Positions 20,993 through 29,133 of a DNA stretch of 64,000 bases are shown one piece after another. Position 1 is the first letter of the stretch. The number at the start of each line of letters is the position of its first letter. Source of the DNA: Methylophilaceae bacterium (GTDB lineage: Bacteria; Pseudomonadota; Gammaproteobacteria; Burkholderiales; Methylophilaceae); the NCBI GenBank assembly GCA_027488395.1, contig JAIYBT010000006.1, positions 62,001 to 126,000 on the forward strand, read 5' to 3'. The notes beneath the pieces are model-generated. The model saw only the letters and a program-made list of their open reading frames with translations. It made no database searches and was not told the origin of the DNA. Position numbers and translations under genes: made by a program.

Positions 20993-22026
20993 ATTTCTTC
21001 TTGATACACCGTGACCTGATTGCGGCCTTTTGCTTTTGACGCATACAACGCTTGGTCTGCCCGCGCAATAAATGCCTCTGAAGACTCGCCAATGCGGTAG
21101 GGCGTTACGCCTAAAGAAATTGTGATGTGTGACACTTCCGTGTGCGCTAAGTTATGTTTAATCGAAATGCCCTCCACTTTTTTGCGAATGTCTTCTGCAA
21201 TCTTGGTGGCGGTTTCAATCGGCGTATCTGGTAACAACAATACAAACTCTTCTCCACCGTAGCGGGCGGCAGTGCCTTGATCTGCGTTGGCTTGTTGCAA
21301 GATTTGAGCCACGGCTTTAATCACTTTGTCACCAAACAAATGGCCGTAGCTATCGTTAATTTTTTTAAAATAATCGATATCTGCAATCAACAAACATGCT
21401 GGTTTGAGTAACTTTGCCCCCGTGTGCTGGTATGCGCTTAAACATTGGCCGAGTGCGGTATCAAAGCCTTTGCGGTTGATTAAACCGGTTAAGCCATCGG
21501 ATATTGCCTCTTGTCGTGCACGGCTGATTTCGTTTTGTAACCGTGTCATTTCATCGGTGCTGGCGACCAATTTATCTTGAAGGTGTTCGATCGAGCCTTG
21601 CATCTGCATGGTGTGTGTCAAAATCTCTTGCAACGCATGATGAGAGGATTGATCGAATTGCTTGATTTCGTCCGACCAGGTTTGCAACGCATGCTGAAAG
21701 TGGCTGGTATCTTTGCCCGCTTGCGAAGTAGAGTGGTTGATATCGGTCATCACTTGACCAAAACGATCAATGATGGCTTGGGCGCCTGCATCATCAATTT
21801 TAGCAATGTGTTTGTCGAATAAGCGCGCCGTGTTCTTTTCGTTTAATTTCTTTTCTTTTGCGATCAGCGCATCCATTTCTTCCATCAACTTAGCATGCTC
21901 GCCAGAGGCATATTCATACCAGACAGCGTAACTGACTGGATGAAATGCCGTATCTTGTTGCGTCATGTGGTTGATGGCGAGTCTGAGGTATTCTGCACTT
22001 TTTTCTTTGCTGACTTGGTATTGCAT
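20983..22026 (-). CDS. Diguanylate cyclase (GGDEF domain)
   Basis: A 347-residue cytoplasmic protein that should make cyclic di-GMP. Residues 1-165 are helical, with a conserved-looking YAVWYEYASGEHAKL near the start and a probable coiled coil (about 140-172). The GGDEF domain spans about 173-340: SDGLTGLINRKGF, LLIADIDYFKKINDSYGHLFGD with the metal Asp, and the active-site GGEEF at 257-261. The position of the inhibitory RxxD site just before GGEEF reads ADQG, so product inhibition through the I-site is probably absent. No signal peptide or membrane segment is visible. It is a single gene, convergent with psiE. Confidence 0.95.
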   Translation of the reverse strand: MQYQVSKEKSAEYLRLAINHMTQQDTAFHPVSYAVWYEYASGEHAKLMEEMDALIAKEKKLNEKNTARLFDKHIAKIDDAGAQAIIDRFGQVMTDINHSTSQAGKDTSHFQHALQTWSDEIKQFDQSSHHALQEILTHTMQMQGSIEHLQDKLVASTDEMTRLQNEISRARQEAISDGLTGLINRKGFDTALGQCLSAYQHTGAKLLKPACLLIADIDYFKKINDSYGHLFGDKVIKAVAQILQQANADQGTAARYGGEEFVLLLPDTPIETATKIAEDIRKKVEGISIKHNLAHTEVSHITISLGVTPYRIGESSEAFIARADQALYASKAKGRNQVTVYQEEMAA

Positions 22027-22179
22027 AGGCTAATCTCAAAATGTTAGATTGTTGTTGGTTTTATTGCTTCTATTGCGTGGTGTTACGGCAGCTTTTGCAA
22101 TTTATGTAGGGATGTAAAGCGGCTAAAGCCGCCTAAAACCATCAATTAAACATTAATTTACTCGGATTAACACATTCTA

Positions 22180-22404
22180 ATGCAATCTAAAGATTTGCAC
22201 ACCTTGGTCAGTTTGCGTATGCCTTACGGTAAATACCAAGGACGCCTATTGGCTGATTTACCGGGGCATTATTTAAACTGGTTTGCGCGTGAAGGCTTTC
22301 CCAGCGGTGAGTTGGGTCGCTTGTTACAACTGATGCATGAAATTGATCACAATGGATTATCCGCGTTGTTGCAACCGCTCAGAACAACACCTCCTTTAGC
22401 ATGA
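22180..22404 (+). CDS. Small DUF3820-family protein
   Basis: A 74-residue protein with MPYGKYQGRLLADLPGHYLNWF and GFPSGELGRLLQLMHEIDHNGL, the complete signature of the DUF3820 family, sometimes labelled a quorum-sensing-regulated factor. No enzymatic function is established for it as far as I know. Its stop is followed within 14 bases by the next gene, so they are likely co-transcribed. The 153 bases upstream, shared divergently with the diguanylate cyclase gene, show no clear promoter hexamers. Confidence 0.85.
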   Translation: MQSKDLHTLVSLRMPYGKYQGRLLADLPGHYLNWFAREGFPSGELGRLLQLMHEIDHNGLSALLQPLRTTPPLA

Positions 22405-22417
22405 GGCTGTGCTAAAG

Positions 22418-23182
22418 ATGAAGTGGTGCCTTGGCTTTTGGGTGGTGGTTGCGGCGGCTCAGGCGGGAGAGGTCTGGCAAACCCCTGCGTTTATCCATCA
22501 AGCCTTTACACAAGTGGTGCTCAAAACAGAATACGGCCCGCAACGTGCACAGGTTAAAAAGTGGCAACAACCCATTCAAGTATGGGTGGAGGATTACACA
22601 GCGGATCAGGCGCAACATGTGGCGTTGGTCAATATGCAGTTGGCGCATCTATCGACGTTGACAGGTCTACCGATGCGCGTAGTGTCAAACCGTGCGCTAG
22701 CTAACGTTGAATGGGTGTTTAGTTTAGAGGCACGTTGGCACGCTGATGTGGCGCGTGTGAGCGGGCATACGCGAATGAAGCCGCCAGCCGATGCTGCTTG
22801 TATGTTTGGCTTACAGGCAGATCGACAAGGCCATATTCAACATGCTTGGGTGGTGATTCCCGTCGATCATGCCAGTGAACATCGTGCATTATTGTCCTGT
22901 GTGGTTGAAGAGATGACGCAAGCCCTCGGTTTGCCCAATGATGCCGACAGTGTGTACCCATCCATTTTTAACGATAAAACGCCTGAAGCATTGCTAACTG
23001 GTCTGGATGTGTTGTTGATCCAGTTGTTGTATCACCCAAGGATTAAAGCAGGCATGACGCAGGCGCAGGTGTCGCCAGTGCTCACGCAAGTGTTGCAACA
23101 GTGGCAACACGATGGTCATCTTGATGCTGCTGAGCAATTGGCGAGAAAGACGCCGTTTTATGACATGATGGGATACGATTAA
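22418..23182 (+). CDS. Secreted DUF2927-family protein
   Basis: A 254-residue protein with a short signal peptide (WCLGFWVVVAAAQAG). The core has ACMFGLQADRQGHIQHAWVVIP, then SCVVEEMTQALGLPNDADSVYPSIFND and LTGLDVLLIQLLYHPRIKAGM. This is the DUF2927 pattern, which resembles a degenerate metalloprotease-like fold (VVEEMTQALGL in place of HExxH). Function unknown; probably periplasmic. A GTG at 22409 could add three residues. It precedes pepP by about 90 bases. Confidence 0.82.
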   Translation: MKWCLGFWVVVAAAQAGEVWQTPAFIHQAFTQVVLKTEYGPQRAQVKKWQQPIQVWVEDYTADQAQHVALVNMQLAHLSTLTGLPMRVVSNRALANVEWVFSLEARWHADVARVSGHTRMKPPADAACMFGLQADRQGHIQHAWVVIPVDHASEHRALLSCVVEEMTQALGLPNDADSVYPSIFNDKTPEALLTGLDVLLIQLLYHPRIKAGMTQAQVSPVLTQVLQQWQHDGHLDAAEQLARKTPFYDMMGYD

Positions 23183-23270
23183 GCGCAAATATAAAGTGCT
23201 GAGCCATCGGAACCATTCCAGCAATCGCCCACCAAATCAGTTAAAATATGGCATTCACAGAGGGGTTGTT

Positions 23271-24599
23271 TTGAGCGTATCGCAACAGTTTTCAGCAGTT
23301 GAAGAATTTAGCCAACGACGTCAGCAATTGATGGCACACATGGTTGAGGGTATCGCGGTGATTCCGACCGCACCTGAAGTCATCCGTAATCGTGACAGTC
23401 ACTATCCCTACCGTTTTGATAGCTACTTTTATTACCTCACTGGCTTTAAAGAACCCGAATCAGTATTGGTATTGATCGCAGGTGCTTCACCCAAAACAAT
23501 TTTATTCTGCCGTGATAAAGATCTAGAACGCGAAATTTGGGATGGCTTCCGTTATGGTCCCGCCGCAGCGCAAGCCGAATTTGGCTTTGATGAAGCCTAT
23601 TCCATCCATTCCCTGAATGAAGTGTTATTGACACTATTGTCAAACCAACCCCGCCTTTATTACAGCTTAGGCGCCGATGCGGTGTGGGATCAAACCCTGC
23701 TGGGAATGCTAAATCAATTACGGTCGCAAGGCCGAGCTGGCAAACAACCGCCGCAAGCCATCATGGATGTGCGGCAACTGATAGATCGCATGCGTGTGAT
23801 TAAATCCGCCTACGAATTAAACACCATGAGACGCTCCGCCCAGATTGCGGCAAATGCACATAACCGTGCAATGCAAGTGGCGCGTGGCAAGCAATGGGAA
23901 TATGAAATCGAAGCCGAGTTTTTACATACGTTTTACCAACATGGCGCGCAATCTCCCGCCTACACCAGTATTGTTGCAAGTGGTGCCAACGCGTGCACAC
24001 TGCACTATAACGCCAATAACGCACCGTTAACCCAGGGTGATTTGCTGTTGATTGATGCTGGTTGTGAATTGGACGGATACGCCTCGGATATTACGCGCAC
24101 TTTTCCCATCAATGGCAAGTTTAGTCCTGCACAAAAAGATATATATGAACTGGTGTTAGCGGCACAGTTAGCTGCCATCGAACACGCAACCCCAGCACAC
24201 CATTGGAATGCGCCGCACGAAGCTGCTCTGAAAGTATTGGTAGATGGATTTATTCATTATGGCTTATGCACTGGATCGCCCGAGGCAGTGATGGAAACAG
24301 GCGCTTATCGACAATTTTATATGCATCGCACTGGACACTGGTTAGGGTTGGATGTGCATGATGCGGGTGAGTATAAAACCAGCGAGGGTGACTGGGTCAT
24401 GCTGACGCCTGGGCAGGTATTAACAGTGGAGCCGGGTTGTTATGTTCGTCCTGCGGAGCATGTGCCAGAACATTTTTGGAACATCGGTATTCGCATTGAA
24501 GATGATGTGGTGATTACCGATGGCGCTTGTGAGGTGATCACTGCCGCCGCGAAAAAATCGGTGGTTGAGATTGAAGCACTGATGCAAACAAGCCTGTAG
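23271..24599 (+). CDS. pepP: Xaa-Pro aminopeptidase (aminopeptidase P)
   Basis: PepP removes the N-terminal residue when proline is second. From the TTG at 23271 the protein has 442 residues, matching E. coli PepP, and AGAGGGG precedes it at good spacing; an in-frame ATG at 23196 would add 25 unlikely residues. The N-terminal domain has DSYFYYLTGFKEPES. The pita-bread catalytic domain has the metal ligands in LLIDAGCELDGYASDITRTFP (two Asp), HRTGHWLGLDVHD (His), VLTVEPGCYV (Glu) and GIRIEDDVVIT (Glu). ubiH follows after 2 bases, the classic pepP-ubiH arrangement. Confidence 0.96.
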   Translation: MSVSQQFSAVEEFSQRRQQLMAHMVEGIAVIPTAPEVIRNRDSHYPYRFDSYFYYLTGFKEPESVLVLIAGASPKTILFCRDKDLEREIWDGFRYGPAAAQAEFGFDEAYSIHSLNEVLLTLLSNQPRLYYSLGADAVWDQTLLGMLNQLRSQGRAGKQPPQAIMDVRQLIDRMRVIKSAYELNTMRRSAQIAANAHNRAMQVARGKQWEYEIEAEFLHTFYQHGAQSPAYTSIVASGANACTLHYNANNAPLTQGDLLLIDAGCELDGYASDITRTFPINGKFSPAQKDIYELVLAAQLAAIEHATPAHHWNAPHEAALKVLVDGFIHYGLCTGSPEAVMETGAYRQFYMHRTGHWLGLDVHDAGEYKTSEGDWVMLTPGQVLTVEPGCYVRPAEHVPEHFWNIGIRIEDDVVITDGACEVITAAAKKSVVEIEALMQTSL

Positions 24600-24601
24600 C
24601 C

Positions 24602-25822
24602 ATGACACAGCCGCCTACAACTTCTGCATCACTCACCTGCACCGCTTGCACGCATCCTGTGATCATTGGCGGTGGTCCCGTGGGTATGGTGTTGGCACTG
24701 TCTTTACAGGCGCGTGGTGTGCCTGTGACGGTCTTAGAAGCCCAACCACAAGGCGCGATGTATCCAGACCACCGCGCGTTGGCACTGGCTGCAGGCACGC
24801 AGCAAGTGCTTGAACAATTAGGGGTTTGGCAACGCATTCAATCCGCTGTGACGCCGATTGAAACGATACATATCTCACAGCAAAAAGGATTGGGTCGTAC
24901 CCGTTTGCGTGCCCAAGACTACGGCATGCCCGCACTCGGTTATGTGGTTTCATATGGCCAGTTATTGCAAGCAATCGATGCCGCAGTGAAAGAGGTTACA
25001 GCTCTAGCGCATGCGACACCGTTGCACATACACTATCAAACGGCGGTACAAGACCTCACCGTTAATGCAGCGAACGCGACCATCGCATTCACAGATGCCA
25101 CTGGCCTTCATACGCAGATGACCACGCCATTGGCGATTGTCGCTGACGGTGGCCGTAGCTTAGAGCGTGTATCAGGCTTCGTGCGAGAAACCAAGCTGTA
25201 TGGGCATGATGCCCTTGTCACCCATGTGCAAACACAATCTGCACATGCCAATATTGCTTACGAACGCTTTACTTTGCATGGGCCCATTGCTTTGTTACCC
25301 AATGGTGACCGTTTCTCATTGGTGTGGACAGGTGAAGCCACATACATAGATCGCATCGCAGCCTTAGACGAGGCGGATTTTTTAGCCGCCTTGCATCAAG
25401 CTTTTGGCGATCGTGTGGGTCAATTTACTGCATGTGGCCCAAGGTTACGTTTTCCTCTCAAGTTGAGCAAACTCAGTCAAACGTTCCCTGCCCACGCTGT
25501 GATCATTGGTAATGCTGCGCAGACCATGCACCCAGTGGCAGGCCAAGGATTTAATGTCGGTATTCGTGATGCTGTGGCTTTGGCCCAGTCACTTGAGCGC
25601 ACCCCTGTTGCGGCGTGGGGCAGTGCGACCATGCTTACCACTTATCGCCAATCACGAGCAAAAGACACCGAACGCGGATTATTATTTACGGATTTTTTGG
25701 TGAATGTTTTTTCGAACGATTTGGTTGCGGTGGGCGCGTTGAGAGGCTTAGGCTTAGGCTTGCTGGAAATACTGCCCAATACCCGGCAATGGTTGATAAG
25801 GAAGATGAGTTATGGCCGCTGA
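24602..25822 (+). CDS. ubiH: FAD-dependent ubiquinone hydroxylase, UbiH type
   Basis: UbiH hydroxylates the ring of an octaprenylphenol intermediate of ubiquinone. The 406-residue protein has an FAD-binding VIIGGGPVGMVLALSLQARG at about residues 20-40, and a DG motif at VADGGRSLERVSG. The second FAD motif is IIGNAAQTMHPVAGQGFNVG, whose GNAAQ form is typical of UbiH. It starts 2 bases after pepP and overlaps the next hydroxylase by 11 bases. It is membrane-associated but has no transmembrane helix that I can see. The exact position hydroxylated cannot be read from sequence alone. Confidence 0.92.
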   Translation: MTQPPTTSASLTCTACTHPVIIGGGPVGMVLALSLQARGVPVTVLEAQPQGAMYPDHRALALAAGTQQVLEQLGVWQRIQSAVTPIETIHISQQKGLGRTRLRAQDYGMPALGYVVSYGQLLQAIDAAVKEVTALAHATPLHIHYQTAVQDLTVNAANATIAFTDATGLHTQMTTPLAIVADGGRSLERVSGFVRETKLYGHDALVTHVQTQSAHANIAYERFTLHGPIALLPNGDRFSLVWTGEATYIDRIAALDEADFLAALHQAFGDRVGQFTACGPRLRFPLKLSKLSQTFPAHAVIIGNAAQTMHPVAGQGFNVGIRDAVALAQSLERTPVAAWGSATMLTTYRQSRAKDTERGLLFTDFLVNVFSNDLVAVGALRGLGLGLLEILPNTRQWLIRKMSYGR

Positions 25823-27011
25823 CATCACCACTGAGGTTGCGATTGTCGGCGCCGGTTTGGTCGGTTTAACCGCAGCCATTGCATTGGCACGCCTTGGTCG
25901 TCAAGTGGTGCTGATCGACGCGCAACCCAAACGTATTGCGCCAATCCTCCTAGAAGCCACTGATGCCGCGTGGGATAGCCGCATTTACGCGCTGACCAAT
26001 CAAACAGTGCGTTGGTTAACTGAGATTGGGGTTTGGGCACACCTGCCGCCCAAGCGCATCACCGCCATTGCAGGCATGGATTTATGGGCGCCAAACCAAT
26101 GCCAATCGCAGCCAAATCTTCACCTCGCAGCAACGCAATCTGACCAAGATCAACTGGGGTTTATTGTAGAGAGCCAAGTGGTTACACAGGCGTGTTGGCA
26201 AACATTGGCCGCGTTAAATGTCGAGGTGTTGTATGGGTGTACGCCCACTGCGCTGACACAGCATCCACTTGGCATTACCCTACAATTGGCCGAGCAGTCA
26301 CTTTCCGCGCAATTATTACTGGGCGCTGATGGCGGACAATCTTGGGTGCGGTCGCAATGCGGTATCGGCACGCAAGTGGTTGATTTTGCGCAAACAGCAC
26401 TCGTGGCAAATTTTAAAGCCACGCAAGCGCACCAGCACATCGCCCGTCAATGGTTTGGGCCCCATGAAACACTGGCTTTGTTACCCATGCCCGAACAGCT
26501 GGTTTCGTTAGTATGGGCGTTACCACATGCACAGGCACACGCGTTAGCCCAGCTGACGCCATCCGCGCTTGCGGGTGAAATTGGTCAACGCACTGGGCAT
26601 GCTTTGGGCGAATTGCAACCCCTCGGTGAGGTGGTGAGCTTTGGACTCAAACAACAATCTGCGACATCACAGGTGGTTGAGGGCGTGATGTTGCTCGGCG
26701 ATGCGGCGCATCAAATTCACCCAATGGCAGGGCAGGGGGTAAATTTAGGGTTTGAAGACGTCATGACGTTATGTGCGCAATTACAGCATCATCCCACGCG
26801 GCGGCCCTTAGGTGAATTACGCTTTCTCGCGCATGTGGCGCGCGCTCGAAAATTAAATATTTTTAAACGTCAAGCATTGACGCGGGGCCTACATGCTTTA
26901 TTCTCACGACCTGAGGCGGTATGGATGCATCTCGGATGGATGGGTTTGCAAGCCATTGAAAAGAACTCAGCGATTCAACGCTTACTGATTCGCACTGCAA
27001 GCGGCGATTAA
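25812..27011 (+). CDS. FAD-dependent ubiquinone hydroxylase, UbiF/UbiI type
   Basis: A second flavin hydroxylase of the same superfamily, 399 residues. It has VAIVGAGLVGLTAAIALARLG near the start, WDSRIYALTNQT (the RIYAL stretch seen in UbiF and UbiI), GADGGQSWVRSQCG, and LLGDAAHQIHPMAGQGVNLGFED. In E. coli the gene after ubiH is ubiI (visC), but this one could act at C5 or C6, so I leave the symbol blank. Its start lies 11 bases inside ubiH. Together with pepP and ubiH it forms one transcription unit, perhaps extended to dsbC. Confidence 0.9.
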   Translation: MAADITTEVAIVGAGLVGLTAAIALARLGRQVVLIDAQPKRIAPILLEATDAAWDSRIYALTNQTVRWLTEIGVWAHLPPKRITAIAGMDLWAPNQCQSQPNLHLAATQSDQDQLGFIVESQVVTQACWQTLAALNVEVLYGCTPTALTQHPLGITLQLAEQSLSAQLLLGADGGQSWVRSQCGIGTQVVDFAQTALVANFKATQAHQHIARQWFGPHETLALLPMPEQLVSLVWALPHAQAHALAQLTPSALAGEIGQRTGHALGELQPLGEVVSFGLKQQSATSQVVEGVMLLGDAAHQIHPMAGQGVNLGFEDVMTLCAQLQHHPTRRPLGELRFLAHVARARKLNIFKRQALTRGLHALFSRPEAVWMHLGWMGLQAIEKNSAIQRLLIRTASGD

Positions 27012-27077
27012 ATCGCCCATTGCACTTAACGACACATATCACAATCATTCAAACTCACGATGATAAAGGAACCCATC

Positions 27078-27800
27078 ATGCATCGTTTTAAATGGACTGC
27101 GCTGTTTCTAGCAATTGGCTTGTCAATGCAAGCATGGGCGGACGAGGCTGCGCTGAAAAAAATCATCGAAGCTGCCTACCCCAAGTTTAAAGTTGATAAT
27201 GTTACAAAAACCCCGTATGGCGGCTTATATGAAGTCTTTATGGGCGGTCAAATTATTTACACCGATGATAAATTTAGTTTTTTAATTGCCGAGGGCAAAT
27301 TGGTTGATCCAAAAACTAAAAAAGACATCACCAGTGACCGTTTGGATGAACTGACCAAAATTGACTTTAATGCGCTACCCCTAGATCAAGCCATCAAAGT
27401 CGTCAAAGGCAATGGAAGTCGTAAATTAGTGGTGTTCTCGGATGTCGATTGTCCGTTTTGTAAGCGGTTAGAGCAAAAGGAATTATCCAGCATCAATGAT
27501 GTAACCATTTATACCTTTTTATACCCGATTGAAAGTTTACATCCTGATGCGGCCAATAAATCCAAAAGTATTTGGTGTGCATCTAACCGGGTGAAAGCAT
27601 GGAACGAATGGATTTTTAATAATCGTCTGCCAACTGGCACTGCAAAATGCGAAGTGCCTTTGGAGAAAGTGGGCGAGTTAGCCCGCAAATATGGTGTCAA
27701 CAGTACGCCCACCATGTTTTTTGAAGATGGCAAGCGCATGTTGGGAGCACAGCCTGCCGCGGAAATTGAAAAAGGCTTAGTTGCAGGCAAAAAAAGCTAA
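27078..27800 (+). CDS. dsbC: Thiol:disulfide interchange protein DsbC
   Basis: DsbC is the periplasmic disulfide isomerase that repairs wrongly paired cysteines. From the ATG at 27078 (AAAGGA 7 bases upstream) it has 240 residues and a signal peptide FLAIGLSMQAWA. The N-terminal dimerisation domain (about 20-85) includes GGLYEVFMGGQIIYTDD. The thioredoxin fold has VVFSDVDCPFCKRLE with the active-site CPFC. The cis-Pro loop reads GVNSTPTMFFEDGKRM, and a second Cys pair is visible (SIWCASN and TAKCEVP). LptD with few cysteines and other periplasmic proteins are likely clients. A strong terminator follows. Confidence 0.96.
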   Translation: MHRFKWTALFLAIGLSMQAWADEAALKKIIEAAYPKFKVDNVTKTPYGGLYEVFMGGQIIYTDDKFSFLIAEGKLVDPKTKKDITSDRLDELTKIDFNALPLDQAIKVVKGNGSRKLVVFSDVDCPFCKRLEQKELSSINDVTIYTFLYPIESLHPDAANKSKSIWCASNRVKAWNEWIFNNRLPTGTAKCEVPLEKVGELARKYGVNSTPTMFFEDGKRMLGAQPAAEIEKGLVAGKKS

Positions 27801-27814
27801 GTAACTGCAATAAT

Positions 27815-27847
27815 AAAAAAAGGCTATCCTCAGGATAGCCTTTTTTT
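27815..27847. terminator. Bidirectional intrinsic terminator after dsbC and pilC
   Basis: GGCTATCC and GGATAGCC pair around a 3-base loop. The stem is extended by seven A-T pairs, giving T-runs on both strands. It lies between the convergent stop codons of dsbC (+) and pilC (-). Confidence 0.95.
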
Positions 27848-27880
27848 CATCGCAGCGCTTCCCATCGGCAACGTGGGTGT

Positions 27881-29104
27881 TTAACCGCCCCCACTGACAA
27901 TTTTACCCATTTTAAAGATTGGCATATACATGGCTACCACCAAGCCGCCGATCAATACACCCAACACCACCATGATCACGGGCTCCATCAGGCTAGAAAT
28001 TGAGGCGACGGCATCATCCACTTCTGCTTCATAAAAATCCGCCACCTTGGACAACATGCTGTCCAAAGCGCCAGATTCTTCGCCAATCGCAGTCATCTGT
28101 AACACCATGCCCGGGAACACGTTGGTATTTTGCATCGAGACCGTCAGGCTGCTACCAGTGCTGACATCACTTTGAATTTTTTTGGTGGCATCGGCATACA
28201 CTTTATTGCCAGTGGCACCAGCCACTGAATCTAGGGCCTCGACCAAGGGCACCCCCGCTGCGAACATGGTCGAAAGCGTCCGCGCAAAACGTGCCATGGT
28301 GGCTTTGCGCACAAGGGGACCAAATACAGGAAGGCGCAACATCAGTCGATCCATCACCGCCTGCATGGGTGCAGAGCGTTTCCAAGTGTAGAAGAAAAAC
28401 CAAATGGCCCCGCCCATCGCAATAAAAATGGCCAGCCACCAATCAACAAAAAAGTCAGAGATCGCAATCACCGCCTTGGTCGGGCCTGGTAACTCAGCCC
28501 CAAAGCTACTGAATAACTCTTTAAAGGTCGGCACCACAAAAATCATGATCACCGCGGTAATGACAAAAGCCACAACAATAATCGAGGTTGGATACACTAA
28601 GGCCGATTTGATCTTGCTTTTGATGCCCAAGATTTTTTCTTTATAGGTGGCTAGGCGATCTAATAATGAATCGAGAATACCTGCTTGTTCGCCAGCAGCG
28701 ACCAAGTTGCAATATAGGTTGTCGAAATGTAGTGGGTATTTGCGAAATGCTGCGCTCAAACTGCTGCCCGTTTCCACATCGCCTTTAATATCGACCAGCA
28801 GTTTAGCAACCGCTGGATTGGTATGCCCTTTACCGACAATATCAAATGCTTGTAGTAGGGGAACCCCTGCTTTCATCATGGTAGCGAGTTGACGGGTAAA
28901 CAGGGTGACATCTTTTTCAGTGACTTTGCCGCGGATGGCCAGTGCGTTTTGTTTTTTAATTTTGATATCAGCGTAGCCCTGACGCCTTAAATGACTGCGC
29001 ACCATGGCCTCACCCGTGGCGCGTAATTCACCTTTGATCAGCTTGCCTTTGCGGTCTTTACCTTCCCACAAAAACAGGGCTTGTTTTACATTCGTACTCG
29101 CCAT
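27881..29104 (-). CDS. pilC: Type IV pilus inner-membrane platform protein PilC
   Basis: PilC is the polytopic platform on which the PilB motor acts during pilus extension. The 407-residue protein has the two repeated T2SF-F domains, about 70-195 (TLFTRQLATMMKAGVPLLQAFDIV) and 273-395 (ARFARTLSTMFAAGVPLVEALDSVAG). Transmembrane segments lie around 172-190, 222-240 and 375-397. The C-terminus has MEPVIMVVLGVLIGGLVVAMYMPIF. It is 29 bases downstream of pilB. The prepilin peptidase gene pilD, often next, is replaced here by a convergent dsbC. Confidence 0.97.
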   Translation of the reverse strand: MASTNVKQALFLWEGKDRKGKLIKGELRATGEAMVRSHLRRQGYADIKIKKQNALAIRGKVTEKDVTLFTRQLATMMKAGVPLLQAFDIVGKGHTNPAVAKLLVDIKGDVETGSSLSAAFRKYPLHFDNLYCNLVAAGEQAGILDSLLDRLATYKEKILGIKSKIKSALVYPTSIIVVAFVITAVIMIFVVPTFKELFSSFGAELPGPTKAVIAISDFFVDWWLAIFIAMGGAIWFFFYTWKRSAPMQAVMDRLMLRLPVFGPLVRKATMARFARTLSTMFAAGVPLVEALDSVAGATGNKVYADATKKIQSDVSTGSSLTVSMQNTNVFPGMVLQMTAIGEESGALDSMLSKVADFYEAEVDDAVASISSLMEPVIMVVLGVLIGGLVVAMYMPIFKMGKIVSGGG

Positions 29105-29133
29105 GATGGTCCATTCGTCATGAGTCTTAATGA

